Position numbers and translations under genes: made by a program
Shown here: positions 15,377 to 24,235 of the stretch, piece by piece
How the letters are laid out: every line of letters begins with the position of its first letter
Numbering within the stretch: position 1 is the stretch's first letter
DNA from: an uncultured Eubacteriales bacterium
GTDB taxonomy: Bacteria > Bacillota > Clostridia > Christensenellales > Aristaeellaceae
Assembly: GCA_902765395.1 (NCBI GenBank)
Contig: CACWZP010000026.1
Coordinates: 1 to 63,868, forward strand
Length of the DNA: 63,868 nucleotides
Reading direction: 5' to 3'
The notes under the pieces: model-generated
The model's input: the letters and a program-made list of their open reading frames with translations, nothing else
Databases searched by the model: none
Told to the model about the DNA's origin: nothing

Positions 15377-16555
15377 GGTGCGAACCTCCAGGATCTTCGC
15401 ACGCAGCTCGCCCTCGATGGTGGCCAGCTCGGCCTCGGCGGCGCGGCGCTTCTCCTTGCCCTGCTGCTGGATCTCCAGCACCTCGTCCATGGTGTCGATG
15501 AGCAGCTTGTTGGTGTGCTTCAGGGTCTCGATATCCACCATGCCGCGCTCGGCTTCCTTGGCGGTCTCCACCGTGGCCATGTGCAGCTTCTCGGCGTTCT
15601 TGGTCAGCAGGTCGTTGGTCAGGTCGGTGACCGCGCGCTGCGCCTTCATGGCGTTCTCGGTGTGGGCCAGGCCCAGTGCCAGCACCATCTGGCTCTTCCA
15701 CAGCGGGATGGTGTTCACCAGGGAGGTCTGGATCTTCTCGGCCATGATCTGGTTGGAGGACTGAATCAGGCGAATCTGCGGGGCCATCTGGATGGAGATG
15801 TTGCGGGTCAGCTCCAGGTCATACAGCTTCTTCTCGAAGCGGTCGGCCTTGTCGGCCAGATCCTTGGCGAACTGCGCGTCCTCGGGCAGCCCGGAAGCGG
15901 CGGCCTTCTGGCGGGCCTGCTCCACCTCATTGGCGCGGAAGGACTCCAGACGCTTCTTGCCGGCCACGATGTACATGCTCAGCTCCTTGAAGTACACCAG
16001 GTTCTGGTCGTACAGCTTGTCCAGCATGGCGATGTCCTTGAGCAGCTGGATCTGGTGCTGTTCCAGGCCCTCGACGATCTTGTTGACGTTGATCTCGGTG
16101 TGGTCATACTTGGCCTTGAGGAGCTCCAGGTTGTTGATCTTCTTCTTGAACAGGCCAAGCAGGCCGCCCTTCTCCTCGCCGTCGGTGTCGAAGTTCTTCA
16201 GCTCCACCACCAGGTTGGCGATCATGTTGCCCACTTCGTCCAGATCCTTGGTCTGCACGTTCTTCAGAGCCGCGTCGGAGAACTGGGAGATGTTCTGCTG
16301 GGCGGCGGCGCCGTAGGAGAACACCAGGTTGCTGTCGCGAACGTCGATCTTCTCGGAGAAGTCGTCGATCATCTTCTGCTCCTCTTCAGAGAAGCTCTGC
16401 ATGTCCAGCGTAGCCTGCTGAACTTCCTTCTTTGCCTCGGTCTCTGCCTGCTCCAGGGCCTCGGTGGCCTGCACGGCAGCCGCGACCGCGCTGTCCAGTT
16501 CCTGCTTGTTTTCGCCGTCGAAGGGTTCCAGGGTCAGCTTGATTTCGTCAGACAT
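15374..16555 (-). CDS. telA: TelA-family (toxic anion resistance) protein
   Basis: A 393-residue, highly charged helical protein with long predicted coiled coils and the family-type segments VNKIVEGLEQHQIQLLKDIAMLDKLYDQN and QMAPQIRLIQSSNQIMAEKIQTSLVNTIPLWKSQ (quoted in part; near residues 160-180 and 255-290). Named for tellurite resistance, but in Firmicutes it is linked to cell-envelope antimicrobial tolerance together with XpaC. AGGAGG precedes the ATG. It lies downstream of xpaC with 158 bases between that contain an inverted repeat. Confidence 0.9.
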   Translation of the reverse strand: MSDEIKLTLEPFDGENKQELDSAVAAAVQATEALEQAETEAKKEVQQATLDMQSFSEEEQKMIDDFSEKIDVRDSNLVFSYGAAAQQNISQFSDAALKNVQTKDLDEVGNMIANLVVELKNFDTDGEEKGGLLGLFKKKINNLELLKAKYDHTEINVNKIVEGLEQHQIQLLKDIAMLDKLYDQNLVYFKELSMYIVAGKKRLESFRANEVEQARQKAAASGLPEDAQFAKDLADKADRFEKKLYDLELTRNISIQMAPQIRLIQSSNQIMAEKIQTSLVNTIPLWKSQMVLALGLAHTENAMKAQRAVTDLTNDLLTKNAEKLHMATVETAKEAERGMVDIETLKHTNKLLIDTMDEVLEIQQQGKEKRRAAEAELATIEGELRAKILEVRT

Positions 16556-16615
16556 GGTTCATTCCTCCTGCGCTATTGTCGTGTGGGGTTCGATTGCAAA
16601 GCAATTCAAATTGTA

Positions 16616-16708
16616 TAATGAGGAACCAGGAATCAGGAACAAGGAATCGGCATGGCCGGGGCTCCCCCGCCATCCATCATTCCTCATTTCTCACTCCTCA
16701 TTCCTAAT
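16616..16708. repeat. AATGAGGAA-type inverted repeat, copy 1
   Basis: A purine-rich arm (AATGAGGAACCAGGAATCAG) is followed about 60 bases later by pyrimidine-rich complements such as CATTCCTCATTTCTCACTCC. A related palindrome lies at 36583. It has no coding potential and sits inside the xpaC-telA junction. Confidence 0.55.
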
Positions 16709-16713
16709 TAACC

Positions 16714-17469
16714 TCAGTGCCCGCCCAGGGTCAGCTTGATGCCGTCCTTGGTGGCGGGGAGCTCGTCCTCCTGCTCGGCAGGCGCGCTCTGGGCGGCCGA
16801 CGCCGCGGCGGCGGCCGCGCCGGAGGTCTCGCGGATGGAGTTCATATCGGTCTTGATCAGGTTGTCGCCGGTGAGCATGGTCTGCATCACCTTGATCTCG
16901 GCGTCGATGTCCATCTCGTCGTCCTTGTACAGGTTGTCGGCGCACTTCTCAAAGGCGTTGGCCGCAAAGCCCAGGCTGCGCTCGATGGTGCCCATGGCGC
17001 TGGTGATGTTCTCGCCCTTGGTGTCGGCGTTCATCAGCACCTGATACTGCTCCATCAGCTTTTCGGAGGTGGGCAGGTAGTAGTTCATGAAGCGCCGCAC
17101 CAGCGCCACCTTCTTCGGGTCGCGGTTCAGCTCCCTGAAGATCTGGGTGCCGGCCTTGTACATGCGGTCCAGGTTGGCGGAGATCTCCGGATCCGGGATG
17201 GCCTCGTTGGCCTTGCGCAGATTCTCCAGCTTTTCGCGGGCGGCGGCGATCTCCCGGTCCACCGCAGCGTCGCCGGTGGTGATCTGCTGCTCCACCTCGC
17301 GGCCCGGGAACAGCTTGCTGCCCACGAAGTACGCCGCCACGGACAGCGCCGCCGTCACCAGCAGCCCCGGCAGCTTCATCAGGAATTTCGGCGCGATCAG
17401 CCCCATCAGCAGCCACAGCGCCGCGGCCAGGTAGATCGGTATGGCCGACTTGATGTGTACCTTCTTCAT
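16714..17469 (-). CDS. xpaC: XpaC-family membrane protein
   Basis: A 251-residue protein with two N-terminal membrane segments (about residues 8-50), then a helical cytoplasmic domain (LENLRKANEAIPDPEISANLD, PTSEKLMEQYQVLMNAD). This is the XpaC (5-bromo-4-chloroindolyl phosphate hydrolysis) family, which in other Firmicutes neighbours telA. The true function is unknown. Its ATG overlaps the stop of the exonuclease gene by four bases (ATGA). Confidence 0.85.
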   Translation of the reverse strand: MKKVHIKSAIPIYLAAALWLLMGLIAPKFLMKLPGLLVTAALSVAAYFVGSKLFPGREVEQQITTGDAAVDREIAAAREKLENLRKANEAIPDPEISANLDRMYKAGTQIFRELNRDPKKVALVRRFMNYYLPTSEKLMEQYQVLMNADTKGENITSAMGTIERSLGFAANAFEKCADNLYKDDEMDIDAEIKVMQTMLTGDNLIKTDMNSIRETSGAAAAAASAAQSAPAEQEDELPATKDGIKLTLGGH

Positions 17470-18248
17470 GCTTCACTGCCTCCTTCGTCCTCGGAAGAAC
17501 GGATGTCCAGCTCCACCGGGCAGTGGTCGCTGCCCATGATCTGGGGATGGATCTTCGAATCGATCATCGCGTCTTTCAGCTTTTCGGACACGATGAAGTA
17601 GTCGATGCGCCAGCCGGCGTTCCTGCTGCGCGCGCCGCCGATGTAGCTCCACCAGCTGTAGGCGCCAGTCACGTCCGGATAGAAGTGGCGGAAGGAATCG
17701 ATGAAGCCCGCGCCCAGCAGCTCGGTCATCTTGCCCCGCTCCTGGTCGGTGAACCCGGCGTTCATGTGGTTGGTCCTGGGGTTCTTCAGGTCGATCTCCT
17801 GGTGCGCCACGTTCAGATCGCCGGTGAGGATCACGGGCTTGACCGCGTCCAGCTTCACCAGGTAATCCCGGAAGGCGTCCTCCCACCGCATGCGGTAGTC
17901 CAGCCGCTTTAATTCGTTCTGGCTGTTGGGCGTATAACAGCAGACCAGGTAGAAATCCCTGAATTCGCAGGTGATGACCCGGCCCTCGTGGTCGTGCTCG
18001 TCCACGCCGATGTTCAGCGTGTGGCCCAGCATCGGCACCCGGGAGAACACCGCCGTGCCGGAATAGCCCTTCCGGTCGGCGTAGTTCAGCACCTGCTCGT
18101 AGCCCTCCAGCGCCACCTCGCACTGGCCCTTCTGCATCTTGATCTCCTGCAGGCAGATCACGTCCGCGTCCAGGCTGGCGATGCTCTCGTAAAAGCCCTT
18201 CTGGATCACGGCCCGCAGGCCGTTCACGTTCCAGGAAACGATTTTCAA
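17466..18248 (-). CDS. xth: exodeoxyribonuclease III / AP endonuclease
   Basis: A 260-residue metal-dependent DNA repair nuclease. Family motifs visible: MKIVSWNVNGLRAV at the N terminus, CLQEIKMQ, the LTGDLNVAHQEIDL block with the active Asp-Asn, GARSRNAGWRIDYFIVS and the C-terminal GSDHCPVE. It removes 3' blocks and cuts at abasic sites. It is the first gene of the run xth-xpaC-telA-lemA-TPM behind a promoter at 18309-18336. Confidence 0.97.
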   Translation of the reverse strand: MKIVSWNVNGLRAVIQKGFYESIASLDADVICLQEIKMQKGQCEVALEGYEQVLNYADRKGYSGTAVFSRVPMLGHTLNIGVDEHDHEGRVITCEFRDFYLVCCYTPNSQNELKRLDYRMRWEDAFRDYLVKLDAVKPVILTGDLNVAHQEIDLKNPRTNHMNAGFTDQERGKMTELLGAGFIDSFRHFYPDVTGAYSWWSYIGGARSRNAGWRIDYFIVSEKLKDAMIDSKIHPQIMGSDHCPVELDIRSSEDEGGSEA

Positions 18249-18277
18249 AATAATAACACCGTCCTGACCATCGCTGT

Positions 18278-18285
18278 GCTATAAT
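18278..18285 (+). promoter_or_regulatory. extended -10 of the inositol monophosphatase gene
   Basis: TGC directly before TATAAT (18280-18285) forms an extended -10; no good -35 is seen. Confidence 0.5.
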
Positions 18286-18308
18286 AACACAGGCATCCTA
18301 CTCTATCC

Positions 18309-18336
18309 ATTATAACATATTTTCTTCAAAATGCAA
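18309..18336 (-). promoter_or_regulatory. promoter of the xth-xpaC-telA-lemA-TPM run
   Basis: TTGCAT (18331-18336), 16-base spacer, TATAAT (18309-18314) on the minus strand. Confidence 0.65.
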
Positions 18337-18362
18337 TCATAATTTATCGGGAGATGAACAAT

Positions 18363-19130
18363 ATGACCCTTCGGGAAAAGGCGATGCTGGCGGAAAAGGC
18401 CGCCCGGGCCTCCGGCGCGATGCTGGAACACCACGGCGCGTTCAAGGTGAGGCGCAAGGCGGAGAACGACTTCGTGACGGAGATGGACTACAAGAGCGAG
18501 GCTCTGATCCGGGAAATGCTGCTGACGGCTTGCCCGGAGGACGCCTTCTTCGGCGAGGAGACGGGCGGCCCGGACCGCGCCCAGGGGCGCTGGATCGTGG
18601 ACCCCATCGACGGCACCACCAACTTCATGCGCGGGGAGCGGCTGTACACCATCTCCATCGCCTACGAGAAGCAGGGCCAGCTGTGCGTGGGCTGCGTCTA
18701 CTGCCCCGCCACGGACGAGCTGTTCCTGGGCGTGCGCGGCGAGGGCGCGACGCTGAACGGCCAGCCGATCCACGTGTCCCGGACGGAAGAGCTGCATGAC
18801 GCCGTGATCCACATGGGCTTTGGCCACAGGGTTCGCGGGAACATGGAGCGAACGCTTGATGTGTTTCCCCGGCTGATGCCCGCCATGGGCGACGTGCGCC
18901 GCACGGGCACCGCGGCCTACGACCTGTGCAACGTGGCCGACGGCCGCGCGGACGCCTTCGTGGAGCTGGGCCTTCAGATCTACGACCTGGCCGCGGGCTA
19001 CGTGATCCTCACCGAGGCCGGCGGCCGGTTTACCGGCTGGGACGAAGGCGACGACGGCGCGTCCACCGGCAACGTGCTGGCGACGAACGGCCTGCTGCAC
19101 GCAGCGATCCGGGACATCCTGAAGCGCTGA
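18363..19130 (+). CDS. suhB: inositol monophosphatase family protein
   Basis: A 255-residue Mg-dependent phosphatase. Metal-binding motifs are FFGEETGG (about 63-69) and WIVDPIDGTTNF (80-88 core DPIDGTTNF), and the C-terminal motif is YDLAAGYVILTEAGG, with Tyr in place of the usual Trp. Likely substrates are inositol phosphate, or AMP/NADP-type phosphates in the wider family. The ATG at 18363 is preferred because GGGAG lies nine bases upstream, while the ATG at 18354 abuts it. Confidence 0.9.
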   Translation: MTLREKAMLAEKAARASGAMLEHHGAFKVRRKAENDFVTEMDYKSEALIREMLLTACPEDAFFGEETGGPDRAQGRWIVDPIDGTTNFMRGERLYTISIAYEKQGQLCVGCVYCPATDELFLGVRGEGATLNGQPIHVSRTEELHDAVIHMGFGHRVRGNMERTLDVFPRLMPAMGDVRRTGTAAYDLCNVADGRADAFVELGLQIYDLAAGYVILTEAGGRFTGWDEGDDGASTGNVLATNGLLHAAIRDILKR

Positions 19131-19167
19131 CGCGGCGCGCACGCGCGATCTCCATTTCCCACACACA

Positions 19168-19236
19168 AAAACCGTCCCAGGAAACAGGCTTGCCGGGAAA
19201 GCGCTTCCCGTGCAGCTTGCGTCCTGGGACGGTCTT
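19168..19236. terminator. bidirectional terminator
   Basis: ACCGTCCCAGGA (19171-19182) pairs with TCCTGGGACGGT (19222-19233), with A-rich and T-rich flanks and a smaller inner hairpin, between the converging suhB and VOR operons. Confidence 0.8.
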
Positions 19237-19241
19237 TACTG

Positions 19242-19775
19242 TCAGCCCTTCCAGGCGTGGAAGGCCTGCTTGTTGATGTCCAGCAGGTGGGCCTTGCGGC
19301 CGGAGAAGGTCTTCTCCATGATCTTGTAGATCATCTCCACCGGCACCACCGGCGCCACGCTCACCAGCGCGCCCAGCATCACCACGTTGGCGGTGCGGGC
19401 GTTGCCCAGCTTCATGGCGATGTCGTTGGCGGGCACGTAGTACACGTTGATGTCGTCGCGGGTGGGCTTCTGGTCGATCAGCGAGCTGTTCACGAACAGG
19501 TTGCCGCCCGGCTTCACCAGGGATTCAAACTTCGTCAGCGAAGGCAGGTTCATCACCACCACGTCGTCCGCCTCGTAGATCAGCGGGCAGGAGACGGGCT
19601 TGTCCGGGCTGATGACCACGGTGCAGTTGGCGGTGCCGCCGCGCATCTCCGGGCCGTAGGAGGGCAGCCAGGTGGCGTTCATGTCGGCGTACATGGCCGC
19701 GTAGGTCAGCATCTGGCCCATGGTCAGAACGCCTTGTCCGCCGGAGCCGGCGAAAAACAGCTTGGTCGTCGCCAT
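19242..19775 (-). CDS. 2-oxoacid:ferredoxin oxidoreductase, gamma subunit
   Basis: A 177-residue protein of the pyruvate/2-oxoacid ferredoxin oxidoreductase catalytic (gamma) domain: FFAGSGGQGVLTMGQMLTYA at the N terminus and TWLPSYGPEMRGGTANCTVV are standard. It is the last gene of a four-gene operon in the order 4Fe-4S, alpha, beta, gamma. The complex oxidatively decarboxylates a 2-oxoacid to acyl-CoA while reducing ferredoxin, or runs in reverse. Confidence 0.93.
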   Translation of the reverse strand: MATTKLFFAGSGGQGVLTMGQMLTYAAMYADMNATWLPSYGPEMRGGTANCTVVISPDKPVSCPLIYEADDVVVMNLPSLTKFESLVKPGGNLFVNSSLIDQKPTRDDINVYYVPANDIAMKLGNARTANVVMLGALVSVAPVVPVEMIYKIMEKTFSGRKAHLLDINKQAFHAWKG

Positions 19776-19776
19776 G

Positions 19777-20526
19777 TCACTCCGCCTCCTTCCCGGTGTC
19801 CTTGTACACGCCCAGCGGGTAGTAGGCGCACACTTCCTCGCGCATGCGCTTCATGGCGTCGGGTGGGGTGAGGCCCCAGTTGGTGGGGCAAGTGGAAAGC
19901 AGCTCCACGAAGGTGAAGCCCTTGCCGGCGATCTGGTACTCAAAGGCCTTGCGCACGGCCTTCTTGGCGGCGCGGATGCGGGCCGGGGAGTCCAGGGACA
20001 CGCGCTCGATATAGGCCGGGCCGTCCAGCGTGGCCAGCAGCTCGCAGATGCGCAGCGGCATGCCCGCCTGCTCCACGGTGCGGCCGTCCACGCAGGTGGT
20101 GGAGCGCTGGCCCACCAGGGTGGTGGGGGCCATCTGGCCGCCGGTCATGCCGTAGATGCCGTTGTTGATGAAGAACACGGAGAACTTCTCCCCGCGGGCC
20201 GCGGCGTGGACGATCTCGCCCATGCCGATGGAGGCCAGGTCGCCGTCGCCCTGATAGGTGAACACGACCTTGTCGGGATGCACGCGGCGGATGCCGGAGG
20301 CCACCGCCGGGGCGCGGCCGTGGGCGGCCTCGCACATATCCACGTTCATGAACTGGTGCGCCACGACGGAGCAGCCGATGGGCGCCACGCCCAGGGTGTT
20401 GCCCAGCAGGCCCATCTCGTCCAGCGTCTCCATGATGATGCGGTGTGCGACGCCGTGGGTGCAGCCGGGACAATAGCTGGTGCTGACGGGCAGCATACCC
20501 TCTGTTACGGTAAATACAGGTTTCAT
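19777..20526 (-). CDS. 2-oxoacid:ferredoxin oxidoreductase, beta (TPP-binding) subunit
   Basis: A 249-residue thiamine-diphosphate subunit. CPGCTHGVAHRII (cluster/cofactor region), TYQGDGDLASIGMGEIVHAA (GDG...N-type TPP motif, with NNGIYGMTGGQMAPTT supplying the Asn-Asn) are clear. The start overlaps the stop of the alpha gene by four bases (ATGA), and one base separates it from gamma. Confidence 0.94.
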   Translation of the reverse strand: MKPVFTVTEGMLPVSTSYCPGCTHGVAHRIIMETLDEMGLLGNTLGVAPIGCSVVAHQFMNVDMCEAAHGRAPAVASGIRRVHPDKVVFTYQGDGDLASIGMGEIVHAAARGEKFSVFFINNGIYGMTGGQMAPTTLVGQRSTTCVDGRTVEQAGMPLRICELLATLDGPAYIERVSLDSPARIRAAKKAVRKAFEYQIAGKGFTFVELLSTCPTNWGLTPPDAMKRMREEVCAYYPLGVYKDTGKEAE

Positions 20527-21599
20527 CGCACTTCCTCCAGTATTTTCATCGTCTTTTCGACCACCTCAATGGACGTGGGCAACATGCCGCCCACGCGGTG
20601 GATCAGCCTCACGGGCACGCGGTCCTTCACGCCCAGGTTGATGTCCTGCAGCATCTGGCCCATGCTCAGCTCCACGGAGACGACCGCCTTGGTCCTGGGC
20701 GAGATCCTGTCGAACGCGCTGTAGGGATAGGGCCACAGGCTGATGGGCCGGATCAGGCCGGCCTTGATGCCACGGGCCTCCAGCAGCTCCATGGCCTCGC
20801 GGGCCAGGCGCGCCATCGTGCCGAAGGCAACAAACACCACCTCGGCGTCCTCCAGGCCCTCGCACTCCACGCGCTCCAGTTCCTTTTCCATGACGGCGTA
20901 CTTCTCAAACAGGTGCTCCACGTGCTCTTCCAGCACTTCCGGCTGCAGCCGCAGGCTCTTGACCACGCTGCGGGTGCCCTTCTTGCTGCCGGAGATGGCC
21001 CAGGGCTTGGCGGTGGAGATCTCCTCGCTGGTGAAGGCGTGCTTCTCCTCGGGCAGCATCACGGGCTCCATCATCTGGCCCATCAGGCCGTCCGCCAGCA
21101 CCATGACGGGATTGCGGTACCTGTCGGCGATGGACGGCGCCTCGTAGAGGATGTCCACGGCCTCCTGGATGGACGCCGGCGCGAACACGGGGATCCTGTA
21201 GTCGCCGTTGCCGCCGCCGCGGGTCACCTGGTTGTAATCCGCCTGGCCGGGCTGGATGGAGCCGATGCCCGGGCCGCCGCGGGACACGTTCAAAAGCGTC
21301 ACCGGCACCTCCGCGCCGCAGAGGAAGCTCATGCCCTCCTGCATCAGCGCGATGCCCGGGGACGAGGACGAGATGAAGCACTGGCCGCCGGCCGCGCCGC
21401 AGCCGTAGGCCATGTTGATGGCGCCCAGCTCGCTCTCCGCCTGCAGGAACCGGCCGCCCCGCTTGGGCAGCTCCCGGCTCATGAACTCGGGAATCTCGCT
21501 CTGGGGGGTGATGGGATAGCCAAAGTAGAAACGCACGCCGCCGCGGATGACCGCCTCGGCGAAGGCCTCGTTGCCCTTCATCAATACCTTCTCGCTCAT
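20523..21599 (-). CDS. vorB: 2-oxoacid:ferredoxin oxidoreductase, alpha subunit (VorB-like)
   Basis: A 358-residue alpha subunit: GYPITPQSEIPEFMSR, QAESELGAINMAYGCGAAG and TLLNVSRGGPGIGSIQPGQADYNQ (part) are the family landmarks. The sequence resembles Clostridial proteins named VorB (3-methyl-2-oxobutanoate:ferredoxin oxidoreductase) more than KorA, so branched-chain 2-oxoacids are the favoured substrates; 2-oxoglutarate is the alternative. Four-base ATGA overlaps on both sides show tight coupling within the complex operon. Confidence 0.88.
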   Translation of the reverse strand: MSEKVLMKGNEAFAEAVIRGGVRFYFGYPITPQSEIPEFMSRELPKRGGRFLQAESELGAINMAYGCGAAGGQCFISSSSPGIALMQEGMSFLCGAEVPVTLLNVSRGGPGIGSIQPGQADYNQVTRGGGNGDYRIPVFAPASIQEAVDILYEAPSIADRYRNPVMVLADGLMGQMMEPVMLPEEKHAFTSEEISTAKPWAISGSKKGTRSVVKSLRLQPEVLEEHVEHLFEKYAVMEKELERVECEGLEDAEVVFVAFGTMARLAREAMELLEARGIKAGLIRPISLWPYPYSAFDRISPRTKAVVSVELSMGQMLQDINLGVKDRVPVRLIHRVGGMLPTSIEVVEKTMKILEEVR

Positions 21600-21829
21600 G
21601 CTTCCCCCTCCTCCAGCTGGTAGATCTCGATCGCGCAGTCAGGACACACCGTGGCGCAGCTCGCGCAGCCGATGCAGCTGTCCTGATCCACGATCATCGC
21701 GGGACAGTAGCCCTTGGCGTTCACCGTGGTGTCCATGGCGATGATCTGCTTCGGGCAGAAGCTCTTGCACAGCTCGCAGCCCTTGCAGCGCTCCCGGTCA
21801 AAGACGACCTTGAACCTTCTGTTTGCCAT
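21596..21829 (-). CDS. 2-oxoacid:ferredoxin oxidoreductase, 4Fe-4S subunit
   Basis: A 77-residue ferredoxin-like subunit with two clusters: CKGCELCKSFCP and CIGCASCATVCP. It passes electrons from the TPP site to ferredoxin. The ATG at 21829 follows AGGAGG by nine bases. It is the first gene of the oxidoreductase operon, 61 bases after the P-loop gene. Confidence 0.93.
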   Translation of the reverse strand: MANRRFKVVFDRERCKGCELCKSFCPKQIIAMDTTVNAKGYCPAMIVDQDSCIGCASCATVCPDCAIEIYQLEEGEA

Positions 21830-21890
21830 TATTGTAAGCCTCCTTGTATGGCAGGTTTCCATATCATGTAGGATTCAACAGTGCCGCTCC

Positions 21891-22607
21891 TTATTTGTCG
21901 ATCCATGACGGCCTCATGTACATTCCCACCGGCAGCAGGTGTTCATATTTTCCCTCCACCTGCTCCGCGGGCACGATGGGCGCCGGGTAGGTGTCGCACC
22001 ACAATATCTTGCCGGTCCTTTCGCACAGGGCCCTGCACAGCGCGTGGCCCTTTGCCACGCAGGCGGCGTCGGTCTCCAGCAGCAGATGGCAGTTGTTGAT
22101 CACGCCGTCGATGGCCCGGCCGGTCTTTCTCTCGATGGCCCGAAGGTGCTCAAGCGCCCCCTCCAGGTCCCGGGTCTCGGGGCGGTTGGCGTTCACCACG
22201 ATCAAAAACAGCGCGTCCTCCGGGGAGAAATACTTGCCGAACTGGTTCAGCACCACCGCGCCGGAGTCGTTGCCGCCCACGTCCACGATCACCCGGCAGT
22301 CCGCGTCCTCCAGCGGCGCGCGGATGTTCGCGCCCAGGGCGGGCAGCTCGGCGGTGATCTCGTGCTCGTAGGCGCTGCCGTACACCTTCACGCCCACGCT
22401 CTCCAGCGTCTCCCTTCTCTCCCGGGAGCGGAAGTAGGGGTTGGCGATGTCCAGGTCCACCAGGGCCAGCCTGTGATACGGGCCGAAGCCGTGCTTCGCC
22501 AGGGACATGGCCAGGCTGACGCAGAACTCCGTCTTGCCGCCGCCGTAGTGGCCGGTGACCACCATCACGCGCCGGTCGGGTTCGCGGATGCCGTTGAAGG
22601 GCTCCAT
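21891..22607 (-). CDS. P-loop ATPase linked to the VOR operon
   Basis: A 238-residue SIMIBI-like ATPase. Walker A is GHYGGGKTE (19-27); ALVDLDIANPYFRSRE and VIVDVGGNDSG look like Walker B/switch segments. The protein resembles MinD/CobQ-type ATPases found beside 2-oxoacid oxidoreductase genes in Clostridia. It is upstream on the same strand and probably co-transcribed. A role in complex maturation or regulation is possible but unproven. Confidence 0.7.
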   Translation of the reverse strand: MEPFNGIREPDRRVMVVTGHYGGGKTEFCVSLAMSLAKHGFGPYHRLALVDLDIANPYFRSRERRETLESVGVKVYGSAYEHEITAELPALGANIRAPLEDADCRVIVDVGGNDSGAVVLNQFGKYFSPEDALFLIVVNANRPETRDLEGALEHLRAIERKTGRAIDGVINNCHLLLETDAACVAKGHALCRALCERTGKILWCDTYPAPIVPAEQVEGKYEHLLPVGMYMRPSWIDK

Positions 22608-22622
22608 GCGCCTCTCCTCCCC

Positions 22623-23678
22623 TCAGTCCAAATAGCCGGTCTCCCGAGGCTTGCCGTCCTGCTTCACCCGCAAAGTGGCCGGAAGGGCCGGGGCCGTGGC
22701 GTTGAAGCCGTCGCCGCCGGAGCGAAGATACACCGCGTCGGCATTCAGGCTCTTGAAATCGCAATCGAAGCGCACGTTTTGAGCGCCGTTTTCCGGCAGG
22801 TGGTTTCTGATCTCATAGCCATCCAGCGACCGCCAGCGTCCGAAGAGGGCGCGCCGGGCATAGTAGCCGCGCAGCTGACAGCCACGCATCGCGTTGCCTC
22901 CCAGCCAGTCCTCCAGGAAGAAGCAGTCCCAGGAGAAGCCCAGCTTCGGCGCGGGATACGCGATCGCCGCCAGCTTTTCCCAGCCGCCGTCCGCCGCCTT
23001 CACCCACTGCTCGTACACCGTCCGCCGACCCACGGTGCGGGCCTGTATGCGCATGGTGTACCACACGCCAATCCGCCACGGATAGTCCGTCAGCACATGC
23101 ACGCCGCTGCCCTCGCCGCCGAACGGCTCCACCACGGCGCCGCTTTTGGCGTACTCCACGGTGGGCCTGCCGCGATCGGTGTTCCACAGGGAGAGGATCG
23201 CTATGCCCTTGCCCCGGCAGAACTGAAAGCCCGCGTAGCCGGAGCCGGGGGCGATGCCCGCATAGCCGTCGGCGCTGCTGTACCAGTTGTGCAGGCAATA
23301 GTAGGTGTTGTCCGCCTGCTGAACGCACCGCCACTGGCCTTCCACCGCGTCATAGAGCGCGCCGTCCGGCCGGTACAGCGTGACCGACAGGTAGGGCGCG
23401 GAGCGGGGGTGAACGTCCGGCATCCACTGGGCCACGTAGACGATGGAGAGCTCGTTGCAGGGGGCGGTCGTCCACTCCCCCGCGCCTTCCAGCGGATGGT
23501 TTGCCGCGTCCCCGCCGCAGATTCAGCCGATGAAGCGCCAACCCGGGCGAACGGGAATCGCGGCGGGATGGCGAAAGCGGACCGCGCCGCTTGCGTCCGG
23601 CCTGGCCTCCAAGGGATTCACGTCCCCGGTGCCGCCGTTGAGCTGATAGTAGATCGTCAGGGGTCTCCGCCTCGCATC
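22623..23678 (-). pseudogene. DUF3472 / InlB B-repeat surface-protein remnant with internal stop
   Basis: The main reading frame from 23522 down encodes a DUF3472-like domain (GGYAGF-type segment, EYAKSGAVVEPFGGEGSG, WRIGVWYTMRIQA). Upstream in the same frame lies TIYYQLNGGTGDVNPLEARP and PGWRFIG, an InlB B-repeat (Flg_new) ending where the family has Trp, but the codon at 23523-23525 is TGA instead of TGG. A further in-frame TGA at 23679-23681 leaves no good start or signal peptide, so the 5' end is also missing. A GTG at 23435 could still start a 270-residue protein without a ribosome site. I read it as a decaying gene. Confidence 0.65.
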
Positions 23679-23825
23679 TCACGGACTTTTGTTTCTATAA
23701 ATCTATCAGCATTGCCGCCGCTTGTCAAGTCGGCCCGACGGGATTTATCCGAACGTTTTCCTGAAATTCCTACATAATATTCGCGCGTATAGCCGAACGC
23801 AATACAAATTTAACGCGCAAAAGCT

Positions 23826-23854
23826 TTGACATCTGCGCGCCGGAGTGATAGAAT
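23826..23854 (+). promoter_or_regulatory. promoter of the T-box leader
   Basis: TTGACA (23826-23831), 17-base spacer, TAGAAT (23849-23854): near-consensus. Confidence 0.85.
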
Positions 23855-23861
23855 AACCGCA

Positions 23862-24162
23862 ATCGAATATATCCCAAAGGCGATGACGAAGACGGCGGAG
23901 CCAATCGGTGCCCAGAGAGCCGGCCACCTGCTGAAAGGCCGGACACAGGTTGCTCACAAGCCCATCCCTTCCGAGCCGGAAGCCCGAACGACCTTCCATT
24001 ATGGAAGATTCAAGTAGACGCTTCCCGTGAAAGCTGCGTAAAGGCACAGGGCTTGATGGAGCCTGAAGGGGCACGGCAACGTGCAATTTGAGTGGTACCG
24101 CGGGTTGATTGCGACTCGTCTCAAAGAACGCGCAAGCGTTCGTGTGAGGCGGGCGTTTTTTT
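23862..24162 (+). promoter_or_regulatory. T-box riboswitch (probable isoleucine specifier)
   Basis: The leader contains a long Stem I with GCGATGACGAAGA, CCAGAGAGCCGG and GCTGAAAGGCCGG, the conserved T-box AGTGGTACCGCGG (24091-24103), and a terminator (CTCGTCTCA 24115-24123 with TGAGGCGGG 24145-24153, then seven Ts ending at 24162). T-boxes bind uncharged tRNA and antiterminate. The triplet ATC at 23964-23966, placed six bases before the GAG of the Stem I base strand, fits the specifier position and would select tRNA-Ile; this reading is tentative. Confidence 0.88.
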
Positions 24163-24235
24163 ATGCGACACTCCCCCAGGACTTTATCTTATATTCGATC
24201 ACCCCGGTACTATCGAAGCGAGGAGGAATTTCCCA

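Noticed and set aside
23523-23525. TGA read as selenocysteine or tryptophan
   Set aside because: The family has Trp here and TGA is a normal stop in neighbouring genes; no SECIS-like stem was evident directly after it. A nonsense mutation is simpler.
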